In this document: piece by piece, positions 15,440 through 22,151 of the stretch | Layout of the letters: each line of letters starts with the position of its first letter | Numbering within the stretch: position 1 is the first letter of the stretch | From: JBDSKH01 sp050245915 | GTDB taxonomy: Bacteria > Actinomycetota > Actinomycetes > Actinomycetales > Microbacteriaceae | Direction of reading: 5' to 3' | Assembly: GCA_050245915.1 (NCBI GenBank) | Contig: JBFWWZ010000029.1 | Location: forward strand, 1-37,348 | DNA: 37,348 bases | The notes under the pieces: model-generated | Told to the model about the DNA's origin: nothing | Databases searched by the model: none | Seen by the model: only the letters and a program-made list of their open reading frames with translations | Program-made: the position numbers and the translations under genes

Positions 15440-15579
15440 CCGAGCCGGACGAGCTGCGCGACGCCGACGACAGCCCGCGCCCGCCGCGCCGGAGCCTGCG
15501 GATCGGCGCGATCGTGATCATCGTGGTGGCGCTGATCCTCGCGGTGCTGCTGCCGATCGCGCAGGTGCTTGGGCGCTGA
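15436..15579 (+). CDS. 47-residue single-pass membrane protein
   Basis: ATG 15436 overlaps the TGA of the cytochrome gene as ATGA and has GGAGG ten bases upstream. The product has a hydrophilic acidic/Pro-Arg N-terminus of about 22 residues and one hydrophobic helix (about 23-45, I-G-A-I-V-I-I-V-V-A-L-I-L), ending in L-G-R. The tight coupling suggests it is a small companion or assembly subunit of the cytochrome b561-like protein. No family recognised. Confidence 0.65.
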   Translation: MTEPDELRDADDSPRPPRRSLRIGAIVIIVVALILAVLLPIAQVLGR

Positions 15580-15590
15580 TTTCGATACGC

Positions 15591-15639
15591 CGCTGACGCG
15601 GCTACTCAATCAGCAGAGCGCTGACGCGGCTACTCAATC
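15591..15639. repeat. Tandem 21-base direct repeat (REP-like)
   Basis: CGCTGACGCGGCTACTCAAT plus C occurs at 15591-15611 and 15619-15639, separated by 7 bases. The first copy is preceded by TTTCGATACGC. The core resembles half of the TCGATACG...CTACTCAA palindromes scattered in Microbacteriaceae genomes. It fills the gap between the small membrane protein and the convergent gltX stop. Confidence 0.75.
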
Positions 15640-17148
15640 CGCAAGACGCTGCCGCAGCCGTTCGAGCCGCGCGAGCGTCGACTCCTTGCCGAGGATCTCC
15701 ATCGACTCGAAGAGCGGCGGGCTGACCCGGCGGCCCGAGATCGCGGTGCGCAGCGGCCCGAACGCGCCGCGAGGTTTCAGGCCGGCGCCGTCGATGAGGG
15801 CCGCCCGCAGTGCCGCCTCGATCGCGGCGGCCGAGAAGTCATCCAGGGTCTCGAGCGCCGCGTAGGAGGCGTCGAGCACGAGCTGCGCCTGGTCCGCGTC
15901 GTCCGGCAGCGCGTCGAGCTCGTAGTCGAGCTGGTCATCCGGGGTGAACAGGAACGCCAGCATCCCGCGCGCCTCGCCCAGCAGGTTCACGCGCTCCTGC
16001 ACGAGCGGCGCCGCCTCGCGCAGGATCGCCTGCTCGGCGGCGGTCGGCGGATCGCTCACCAGACCTGACAGATAGGGCACGATGCGCGCCGTGAAGTCCT
16101 CCACCGCGAGCAGCCGGATGTGGTCGCCGTTGATCGACTCCGCCTTCTTGAGGTCGAAGCGGGCCGGGTTGGGGTTGACGTCGTGCACGTCGAACGCGTC
16201 GATCAGCTCTGCCTGGCTGAACACGTCGCGGTCGGCGGCGATCGACCAGCCGAGCAGCGACAGGTAGTTCAGCAGACCCTCGGGCACGAAGCCGCGCTCG
16301 CGGTGGTGGAACAGGTTCGACTCGGGGTCGCGCTTCGACAGCTTCTTGTTGCCCTCCCCCATCACATACGGCAGGTGCCCGAACTGCGGGATGGCATCGG
16401 TCACCCCGATCGCGATCAGCGCGGTGTAGAGGGCGATCTGCCGCGGCGTCGACGACAGCAGATCCTCACCGCGGAGCACGTGGGTGACGCCCATCAGCGC
16501 ATCGTCCACCGGGTTCACGAACGTGTACAGGGGCGCGCCGTTGGGGCGCACCACCACGAAGTCGGTGGTCGACCCGGCGGGGAACGTGATCGGCCCGCGT
16601 ACCAGGTCGTCGAAGCTGAGGTCCTCGTCCGGCACGCGCAGCCGCAGCGCCGGCTGCCTGCCCTCCGCGCGGAACGCCGCACGCTGCTCCTCGGTGAGGT
16701 CGCGCTCGTGGTTGTCGTACCCCTGCTGCCGCGGCCGGCCGTTGGCGTCGTTGCGGGCGTCCATCTCTTCGGGGGTGACGTAGCTCTCGTAGAGGTAGCC
16801 GGCGTCCTGCAGCTTCTGGATCAGGCCGAGGTAGATGCCGGTCCGCTGCGACTGCCGGTACGGCTCGTCGGGGCCGCCCTTCTCGACGCCTTCGTCCCAG
16901 TCGAGTCCGAGCCAGGTGAGCGCGTCGATGAGCTGCAGGTAGCTCTCCTCGCTGTCACGGGCCGCGTCGGTGTCTTCGATGCGGAAGATCAGCTTGCCGC
17001 CGGTGTGCCGCGCGTACGCCCAGTTGAACAGGGCGGTGCGCACCATCCCGACGTGCGGGGTTCCGGTGGGGCTGGGGCAGAACCGGACGCGCACGTCGGC
17101 GCCCTGTGCGTCCGAGAAGCGGAGTGCGGTCGAGAAGGGGAGGCTCAT
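15634..17148 (-). CDS. gltX: Glutamyl-tRNA synthetase, 504 residues
   Basis: It charges tRNA-Glu (and tRNA-Gln where the amidotransferase route is used). The class I signatures are both present: the HIGH-type P-S-P-T-G-T-P-H-V-G at 25-34 and the KMSKS-type K-L-S-K-R at 269-273. The C-terminal half is the helical anticodon-binding domain. ATG 17148 has GGGAGGC upstream and gives the family's usual length; the extension to 17262 is rejected. It starts 13 bases after the membrane protein gene 17162-18130 and so may be read from the MerR-headed operon. The 3' end of the gene runs into the second copy of the 21-base repeat at 15619-15639. Confidence 0.95.
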   Translation of the reverse strand: MSLPFSTALRFSDAQGADVRVRFCPSPTGTPHVGMVRTALFNWAYARHTGGKLIFRIEDTDAARDSEESYLQLIDALTWLGLDWDEGVEKGGPDEPYRQSQRTGIYLGLIQKLQDAGYLYESYVTPEEMDARNDANGRPRQQGYDNHERDLTEEQRAAFRAEGRQPALRLRVPDEDLSFDDLVRGPITFPAGSTTDFVVVRPNGAPLYTFVNPVDDALMGVTHVLRGEDLLSSTPRQIALYTALIAIGVTDAIPQFGHLPYVMGEGNKKLSKRDPESNLFHHRERGFVPEGLLNYLSLLGWSIAADRDVFSQAELIDAFDVHDVNPNPARFDLKKAESINGDHIRLLAVEDFTARIVPYLSGLVSDPPTAAEQAILREAAPLVQERVNLLGEARGMLAFLFTPDDQLDYELDALPDDADQAQLVLDASYAALETLDDFSAAAIEAALRAALIDGAGLKPRGAFGPLRTAISGRRVSPPLFESMEILGKESTLARLERLRQRLAD

Positions 17149-17161
17149 AGCGCCTCCCAGC

Positions 17162-18130
17162 CTATGGCCGGAGGTCGAGTGCCGCGGAGCGGCGTATCGA
17201 GACCACCGCCGCGATGGTGGCGCCGACCGCGACCACCGCTCCCCCGACCGCGAACGGCGCACTCGGCGTCACGATCGACTCCCCGCTCAGCGCCTGGAAC
17301 GTGACCAGGGCGATCACCGCGAGGTAGGTGACGGCGGCGACGAGCACCAGACGTGTCCGCACGACGACGCCGACGAGCGCCGGCACGCGCCGGGCGAGCA
17401 GCTCGAGGGCGATCGCGAACAGGGGCAGCACCTGCAGAGCGTGCATGCCGATGAAGTGGGGGATGCGGAGGTCGCCGGCGACGGTGCTCCAGCCGAGCAG
17501 GGGCAGGCCGGGCCCGCCGTCCGCGACACCGACGGTGTGTGCGCCGACGATGCCCTGGTAGTTCGAGATCTGGTCCCCCTGCGGACCGGTCATCAGGAAC
17601 GCGAGCCCCATCCCGAGGAGCGCGATGAGCGCGCCGGCCCGGATCGCCCAGGTGCGCGCTCGGTCGCCCACCCGGTTGCGGAACAGCGCCAGCGCCACGA
17701 TCAGCGTCATCCCCCAGACGACCGAGATCGACACGGCCATGACGGACCATGCCGCGGTGTGCAGCGGGGTGGTGATGTTGAAGTGGCTGGTCTCCCCGGC
17801 TGCGGCGAATCCGGTGATGATGATCAATTCGATCGCAAGCCCCGCCGCTGCCACGGTGCCGGCGATCCAGGCGGCCCGCCGCATCCGGTGCAGCTGGCCG
17901 ATCAGCCACGAGAGGGTCACCGAGTAGACGGCGGTCGAGATCGCGAACTTGAGCGGCTTGAGCCAGAGGTTGAGACCGGTGACCTCGCGCGGGTCCACGA
18001 ACGCGGCGACGGTCGCGAACGCGGCGAGCAGCACCATGGCGGCGGCGAGGGCGAGCAGCGGCCGATGCCAGACGACGGGGCGCAGACCGAGGGGTCCGGA
18101 TGCGGTGGGGGCTTCTGCGGTGAGCGTCAC
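17162..18130 (-). CDS. Multi-pass membrane protein, unknown function, 322 residues
   Basis: Eight to nine hydrophobic helices with short loops. A conserved-looking start of the membrane part reads D-P-R-E-V-T-G-L-N-L-W-L-K-P-L-K-F. A histidine pair lies in P-H-F-I-G-M-H-A-L-Q (near 225). I do not recognise a named family; similar proteins are annotated only as integral membrane proteins in actinobacteria. ATG 18130 overlaps the MerR stop (ATGA), so this is the probable target of that regulator. The last dozen codons are encoded by a REP-like palindrome (17173-17204), which suggests the original C-terminus was replaced. Confidence 0.75.
   Translation of the reverse strand: MTLTAEAPTASGPLGLRPVVWHRPLLALAAAMVLLAAFATVAAFVDPREVTGLNLWLKPLKFAISTAVYSVTLSWLIGQLHRMRRAAWIAGTVAAAGLAIELIIITGFAAAGETSHFNITTPLHTAAWSVMAVSISVVWGMTLIVALALFRNRVGDRARTWAIRAGALIALLGMGLAFLMTGPQGDQISNYQGIVGAHTVGVADGGPGLPLLGWSTVAGDLRIPHFIGMHALQVLPLFAIALELLARRVPALVGVVVRTRLVLVAAVTYLAVIALVTFQALSGESIVTPSAPFAVGGAVVAVGATIAAVVSIRRSAALDLRP
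17173..17204. repeat. REP-like palindrome at the 3' end of the membrane protein gene
   Basis: GGTCGAG-TGCCGC-GGAGC-GGCG-TATCGAGACC is an imperfect 32-base dyad, the best-preserved copy of the family in the window. It is translated in frame as the final residues of the upstream membrane protein, through R-R-S-A-A-L-D-L. Confidence 0.75.
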
Positions 18131-18810
18131 GATGTCTCCTGAGTGTTCGTTGATGCGGGGTCGTGGTGGTCGTAGTGCTGCGCGATCTCGGGCGGGACCG
18201 GGAACAGTTCGCGCGAGCGGTTCTCGTGCGCCATGCGGCGCAACCCGGCGAGCAGCGAGTCGCCGAGCACGGTGCCGATGACGACGGTCTCGGTCTTCTG
18301 GTCGCGCCCGTCGGCGTCGACGACGGTCTGCAGGTCGACGCGGGCGATGTCGTCGGCGGCGTCGGCGTAGGTGTCGAGGGTGGTGATCAGGTCGTCGCGG
18401 CCGAGCGCCGCATAGTCGTCGATCACCCGTGCGGCGAGGGCCCAGCCGGGGTTCCGCGGGTCGACCGTCCAGCCGCGCCGCTCGATCAGTGCGCGGAGAT
18501 CGGTGTCGCCCCGACCGGGGGTCCCGTCGCCGCCGGCGGCCGGGAGGGCGTTGGATGCGATGCCGGCTGCGACGCCGAACGGGAGGCTCTCGTCGTCCAT
18601 GACCGCGAGGACGCGCTTGGCCGCCGCGATCGACAGGCCGCCCACCTCGAGGAACGCCCGGATCAGCCGAAGTCGCGCGACGTGCGATTCGTCGTAGCTC
18701 GCCTGCGTCTGGCTGGATTTCTCACCCGAGGCGAGCAGTCCCTCCCGGAGGTAGAACTTCACCGTCGCGACCGGCACGCCCGTGGCGGCACTGAGCTCGG
18801 AGATCTTCAC
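18127..18810 (-). CDS. MerR family transcriptional regulator, 227 residues
   Basis: The N-terminal winged helix-turn-helix (residues 1-70) begins M-K-I-S-E-L-S-A-A-T-G-V-P-V-A-T-V-K-F-Y, the MerR signature including V-x-F-Y-x-R-E-G-L-L. The 150-residue C-terminal part is helical and larger than in metal-sensing MerR proteins, with no Cys pairs, so a small-molecule or unknown ligand is likely. The start is GTG 18810. The gene heads an operon with the membrane protein and perhaps gltX. A palindrome in a 19-base promoter spacer directly upstream points to classic MerR-type autoregulation. Confidence 0.88.
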   Translation of the reverse strand: MKISELSAATGVPVATVKFYLREGLLASGEKSSQTQASYDESHVARLRLIRAFLEVGGLSIAAAKRVLAVMDDESLPFGVAAGIASNALPAAGGDGTPGRGDTDLRALIERRGWTVDPRNPGWALAARVIDDYAALGRDDLITTLDTYADAADDIARVDLQTVVDADGRDQKTETVVIGTVLGDSLLAGLRRMAHENRSRELFPVPPEIAQHYDHHDPASTNTQETS

Positions 18811-18816
18811 AACCGG

Positions 18817-18847
18817 ATAGTAACACTATCGATAGTGCCACTGTCTA
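18817..18847 (-). promoter_or_regulatory. MerR-type promoter with operator in a 19-base spacer
   Basis: On the minus strand TAGACA (18847-18842) and TACTAT (18822-18817) are separated by 19 bases, two more than the sigma-70 optimum. The spacer holds the perfect palindrome CACTATCGATAGTG (18824-18837). Over-long spacers with a central dyad are the hallmark of promoters that MerR proteins untwist for activation. Confidence 0.7.
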
Positions 18848-18851
18848 GTGC

Positions 18852-19229
18852 TTACGCGCCGAGAACCGTGACCCCGTAGGGGCCGAACCTGGTGTCGGCC
18901 GTGATGATCGTCAGACCCTCGTCGAGCGCCTGCGCGATCAGCAGCCGGTCGAACGGATCCCGGTGGTGGAGGGGCAGCTCGGCGAGCGTGCGCGCATGCC
19001 GTGTGCTGAGTGGAAGCGGTGACATCGCCTGTTCGGCCAGAAGGTCGTCGGAGATGAACGGGGCGCGCAACTTGCCGAGGTTCTGCTTGATCGCGATCTC
19101 GGCGAGAGTGAGCGCCGAGACGAACGTCTCGTTGGCCGGGTCGGCGATCGCCGCCCTCGCCTCGACCCCGAGCGACGAGTCGTCCGCGAACCACCACAAC
19201 ACCACGTTGGTGTCGAGGAGAAACCTCAT
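18852..19229 (-). CDS. PIN-domain toxin (VapC-like), 125 residues
   Basis: A putative ribonuclease toxin. The PIN acidic residues are visible: D6 (LLDTN), E44 (LAEIA), D94 (DPFDR) and D112 (TADTRF). ATG 19229 overlaps the stop of the antitoxin gene as ATGA. PIN toxins of this H-H-R-D-P-F-D-R-L-L type pair with Phd/YefM-type antitoxins, as here. The target RNA cannot be predicted. The pair sits between the MFS gene and the MerR operon and looks like a small mobile cassette in an otherwise housekeeping region. Confidence 0.9.
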   Translation of the reverse strand: MRFLLDTNVVLWWFADDSSLGVEARAAIADPANETFVSALTLAEIAIKQNLGKLRAPFISDDLLAEQAMSPLPLSTRHARTLAELPLHHRDPFDRLLIAQALDEGLTIITADTRFGPYGVTVLGA

Positions 19230-19459
19230 TCGCCGTACCAGTCGTGGTCGTCGGCCGCCGTGAACTCGTCGAAGTCGGGCGCCATCCAGATCTGACCGGC
19301 CAGCGCGCCCGGCATCCGCCGCTCGCGGGTCGCGGTCGCCGGGACCAGGCGCACCGCCGGCCGTCCGTGCCGGGAGATCACGATCTCCTCGCCCGCCTCC
19401 GCCCGTGCGATGAGGGCGGAGAACTGCGCCTTCGCGTCGAACACGCTGACGGTCGTCAT
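19226..19459 (-). CDS. Phd/YefM-type antitoxin, 77 residues
   Basis: The N-terminal part (1-50) fits the Phd/YefM DNA-binding fold: S-V-F-D-A-K-A-Q-F-S-A-L, then G-E-E-I-V-I-S-R-H-G-R-P-A-V-R-L-V-P. The C-terminal 25 residues are acidic (E-F-T-A-A-D-D-H-D-W) and would wrap and neutralise the PIN toxin. It is translationally coupled to the toxin. A 16-base palindrome 20 bases upstream is the likely autoregulatory operator. Confidence 0.9.
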   Translation of the reverse strand: MTTVSVFDAKAQFSALIARAEAGEEIVISRHGRPAVRLVPATATRERRMPGALAGQIWMAPDFDEFTAADDHDWYGE

Positions 19460-19478
19460 CCCGCGATGTTACCGAATA

Positions 19479-19494
19479 TGGCCAGATCTGGCCA
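19479..19494. promoter_or_regulatory. Palindrome upstream of the toxin-antitoxin operon
   Basis: TGGCCAGATCTGGCCA is a perfect 16-base palindrome starting 20 bases upstream of the antitoxin ATG, followed by a half-similar GATCCGGCCGG. Position and symmetry fit the autoregulatory site of a Phd-type antitoxin. Confidence 0.6.
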
Positions 19495-19511
19495 GATCCG
19501 GCCGGACCGCG

Positions 19512-20750
19512 CTAGACCACCTGGCGCGCCCGGCGCGCGGTGCGCAACCCGACCGCGGCGAGCACCACGACCACGAGGCCGATGGCGAGAACGCCGAGTC
19601 CCTCGTAGGTGAGGGCTGCGAGCGCCGGACCGGCGAGTGCGCCGCCGACCGCTCCCGCCGCGCTCATCAGCAGGTCGGCACGGCCCTGGATGACGGTGCG
19701 GCGCAGCGGGTCCGCTGACTCCGCGATGAGGGCAGACCCGGCGACGGTGGATGCGCTCCACCCGAGCCCGAGCAGGATGAGCCCCGTCATCACCGCGCCC
19801 TGGTACTCGCCGCCGATCGACACGAAGAGCAGAGCCGCCAGCAGCACCACCTGGCCGATCACGATCACCCGCTCCCGCCCGATCCGGTCGGACAGCCAGC
19901 CGAACACCGGCGACAGGCCGAACATGCCGGCGACGTGCAGGCTGATCGTGAGGCCGACGATGACGAGGGTGGCGCCGTGATCCACCAGGTGCACGGGCGT
20001 CATCGACATGATGCTCACCATCGTGGCGTGGCTGAGCGCCAGCGCGATCAGGCCGGTGCGTACACCCGAGGCGTCCGATGTCGGGAGGCCGACCGCCGCC
20101 ACCTCCTCGGCGGTGCGTTCCCGGGCGATGCGGTCCGCGATCTTCAGGGGGTCGGGCCGCAGGAAGATCAGGTAGATGAGTGCCGCCAGCACCTGCGCGG
20201 TGATGGTGAAGAGGAACGGGCCCGACAGCGGCGGCAGGCCGATGTTGCGCCCGAGCGCATCGGCGGGCGCGATGAGGTTCGGTCCGAGCACGGCGCCGAC
20301 GGTGGTGGCCCATACGACGAACGCGAGATCCCGGCCGCGCGTGCCCGGTTCGGACAGGTCGGTCGCCGCGAACCGCGACTGCAGGTTGACGGCGGTGCCG
20401 ACGCCGATCAGCACCAGGGCGACGAGCAGTAGGGGCAGGTTCACCAGCACGGCCGCGAGCAGGCCGACGCCGGCACCGCCGGCCGCGATCAGAGCACCGG
20501 TGGCGAGAGACGGCGCGCGTCCGGCCCGGCGGGCGAGGGCCGCGAGCGGGATGGCGGCGAGCGCGGCCCCCACGGTCGTCCCGGTTGCCGCCATGCCCGA
20601 CAGCGCCTCCGACCCGGAGACCTGGGTGACGAGCAGTGCCCCGGCGGAGAAGGTGGCGCCCATCCCGACCCCGGCGAGCGCCTGCCCCGAGATCAGGACG
20701 ATGTGCCCGCGCCGTCGCGCGGAGCGGATGTCGTCGGCGGTGAGCGTCAC
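19512..20750 (-). CDS. MFS transporter, 412 residues
   Basis: A twelve-helix major facilitator with the intracellular loop between helices 2 and 3 (A-A-L-A-R-R-A-G-R) and a second copy between 8 and 9 (W-L-S-D-R-I-G-R-E-R). The central cytoplasmic loop carries charged residues near 195-215. GTG 20750 overlaps the FAH gene stop as GTGA, so the two are translated together. The substrate is not predictable; the pairing could mean export or uptake of a compound related to the FAH enzyme's substrate (inference). The reading frame upstream of 20750 is antisense-like and rejected. Confidence 0.88.
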   Translation of the reverse strand: MTLTADDIRSARRRGHIVLISGQALAGVGMGATFSAGALLVTQVSGSEALSGMAATGTTVGAALAAIPLAALARRAGRAPSLATGALIAAGGAGVGLLAAVLVNLPLLLVALVLIGVGTAVNLQSRFAATDLSEPGTRGRDLAFVVWATTVGAVLGPNLIAPADALGRNIGLPPLSGPFLFTITAQVLAALIYLIFLRPDPLKIADRIARERTAEEVAAVGLPTSDASGVRTGLIALALSHATMVSIMSMTPVHLVDHGATLVIVGLTISLHVAGMFGLSPVFGWLSDRIGRERVIVIGQVVLLAALLFVSIGGEYQGAVMTGLILLGLGWSASTVAGSALIAESADPLRRTVIQGRADLLMSAAGAVGGALAGPALAALTYEGLGVLAIGLVVVVLAAVGLRTARRARQVV

Positions 20751-21529
20751 GAGCCGTCGCGGCTGCGGGCCGGGTTCGACAGGGTGCCGATGCCGTCGAT
20801 CGTGATGTCGACGGTCTGGCCGGCGAGGAAGCCCCCGAGGCCGGACGGCGTGCCTGTCATGATGATGTCGCCGGGGAGCAGGGTCCAGACATCGGAGATG
20901 TACTCGATCAGCTCCGGGATCTTGTGGATCATGTCGCGCGTGTTGCCGTGCCGGCGGGGCTCGCCGTCGACGGTGCTCGAGATCTCGAGGTTCGTCGGAT
21001 CCAGTTCCGTCTCGATCCACGGCCCGATCGGCGCGAACGTGTCGTAGCCTTTCGCGCGCGCCCACTGGCCGTCGGCGAACATCTGGTCGCGGGCGGACAC
21101 GTCGTTGCCGATCGTGTACCCGAAGACGTAGTCGGCCCAGTTCGCCGCCTTCACCTGTTTCGCGATGCGGCCGATGATCAGCACCAGCTCGCTCTCGTGG
21201 GTGATGCGCCCCTCGACCGGCGGGATCTGAATGGCATCCCCCGGCCCCACGACGGCGGTGTTCGGCTTCAGGAAGATCAGCGGATTCTCGGGCGCATCGA
21301 CCCGCTCGGCCATGTCGGCGCGGTGGTCGGCGTAGTTCAGCCCGACGCACACCACCTTCGATCGCGGGATCACCGGGGCCAGCAGCTTCACGCTCGCCAG
21401 CGGCACCCGCTCCCCCGTCGTGCCGAGCCCCTGGAACATCGGGTCGCCCGCCAGCACCACGAGCTCGTCGTCGTCGATCACCCCGTAGCGGGGGTCGTCG
21501 CCGTCGACACTGAAGCGCGCGATCTTCAC
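20747..21529 (-). CDS. Fumarylacetoacetate hydrolase (FAH) family protein, 260 residues
   Basis: It probably cleaves or isomerises an acylpyruvate or 2-hydroxy-diene-dioate. Metal ligands of the family are visible: E112 and E114 (H-E-S-E-L), and D143 (G-N-D-V-S-A-R-D). C-V-G-L-N-Y-A-D-H at 61-69 is the substrate loop, and the terminal M-T-G-T-P-S-G-L-G is typical. GTG 21529 is the start. In mycobacteria an FAH gene lies next to gltX; here the MFS gene, toxin-antitoxin pair and MerR operon separate them. The start is only 17 bases from the divergent hydrolase start. Confidence 0.92.
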   Translation of the reverse strand: MKIARFSVDGDDPRYGVIDDDELVVLAGDPMFQGLGTTGERVPLASVKLLAPVIPRSKVVCVGLNYADHRADMAERVDAPENPLIFLKPNTAVVGPGDAIQIPPVEGRITHESELVLIIGRIAKQVKAANWADYVFGYTIGNDVSARDQMFADGQWARAKGYDTFAPIGPWIETELDPTNLEISSTVDGEPRRHGNTRDMIHKIPELIEYISDVWTLLPGDIIMTGTPSGLGGFLAGQTVDITIDGIGTLSNPARSRDGS

Positions 21530-21546
21530 CGTCCTAACCTATCCCC

Positions 21547-22140
21547 GTGACACAGTTGCTCTGGTCGGGTCCGGAGGGTGCGGCGACCACGCTGGTGCTG
21601 GCGCACAGCGCGGGTGCGCCGATGGACTCGCCATGGCTCACGGCGATGTGCGGGATGCTGGGCGAGCGCGGCATCCGGACCGCCCGTTTCGAGTTCGCCT
21701 ACATGGCCGCACGCCGCGAGGGGGTGCGCCGCCCGCCGCCGAAGGCGGAGCTGTCGATGGGCGAGTTCCGGGATGCCGTGGCCGCCGCCCGCGAGCAGGT
21801 CACCGGGCGGCTGCTGGTGGGTGGCAAGTCGTATGGCGGGCGGGTGGCGAGCATGATCGCGGATGAGGTGCACGCCGACGGGCTCGTGTGCCTGGGCTAC
21901 CCGTTCCACCCGCCGCACCGGCCCGATCAGCTGCGCACGGCGCACCTGCTGACCCTGCGGACCCCCGCGCTGATCTGCCAGGGGGAGCGTGATCCGTTCG
22001 GCGGCCGCGACGAGGTCGGCCGTTTCGGGCTGCCGGAGGCGATCACGGTGCAGTGGTTCGCGGGCGACCACGATGTGCAGCCCCGGTCGCGGCTCGCGCC
22101 GGTCGCGGATGCGGTGGCGGCGTTCGCGGAAGCCCTGTAA
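21547..22140 (+). CDS. Alpha/beta hydrolase of the KANL3/Tex30-like dienelactone hydrolase group, 197 residues
   Basis: A small serine hydrolase. The nucleophile elbow is G-K-S-Y-G-G (S95), with candidate acid D149 (G-E-R-D-P-F-G) and base H175 (A-G-D-H-D). The oxyanion region is L-A-H-S-A-G-A-P-M near 18-26. These features fit the Tex30/KANL3 type. GTG 21547 is the start; only 17 bases separate it from the divergent FAH start, so both mRNAs must have very short leaders. The substrate is unknown. Confidence 0.85.
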   Translation: MTQLLWSGPEGAATTLVLAHSAGAPMDSPWLTAMCGMLGERGIRTARFEFAYMAARREGVRRPPPKAELSMGEFRDAVAAAREQVTGRLLVGGKSYGGRVASMIADEVHADGLVCLGYPFHPPHRPDQLRTAHLLTLRTPALICQGERDPFGGRDEVGRFGLPEAITVQWFAGDHDVQPRSRLAPVADAVAAFAEAL

Positions 22141-22151
22141 CTGTCGGCGAG

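Noticed and set aside
15591..15639. Tandem 21-base repeat considered as a second attachment core
   Set aside because: It has no similarity to the tRNA-Glu 3' end and no integrase nearby; it fits the REP-like family.
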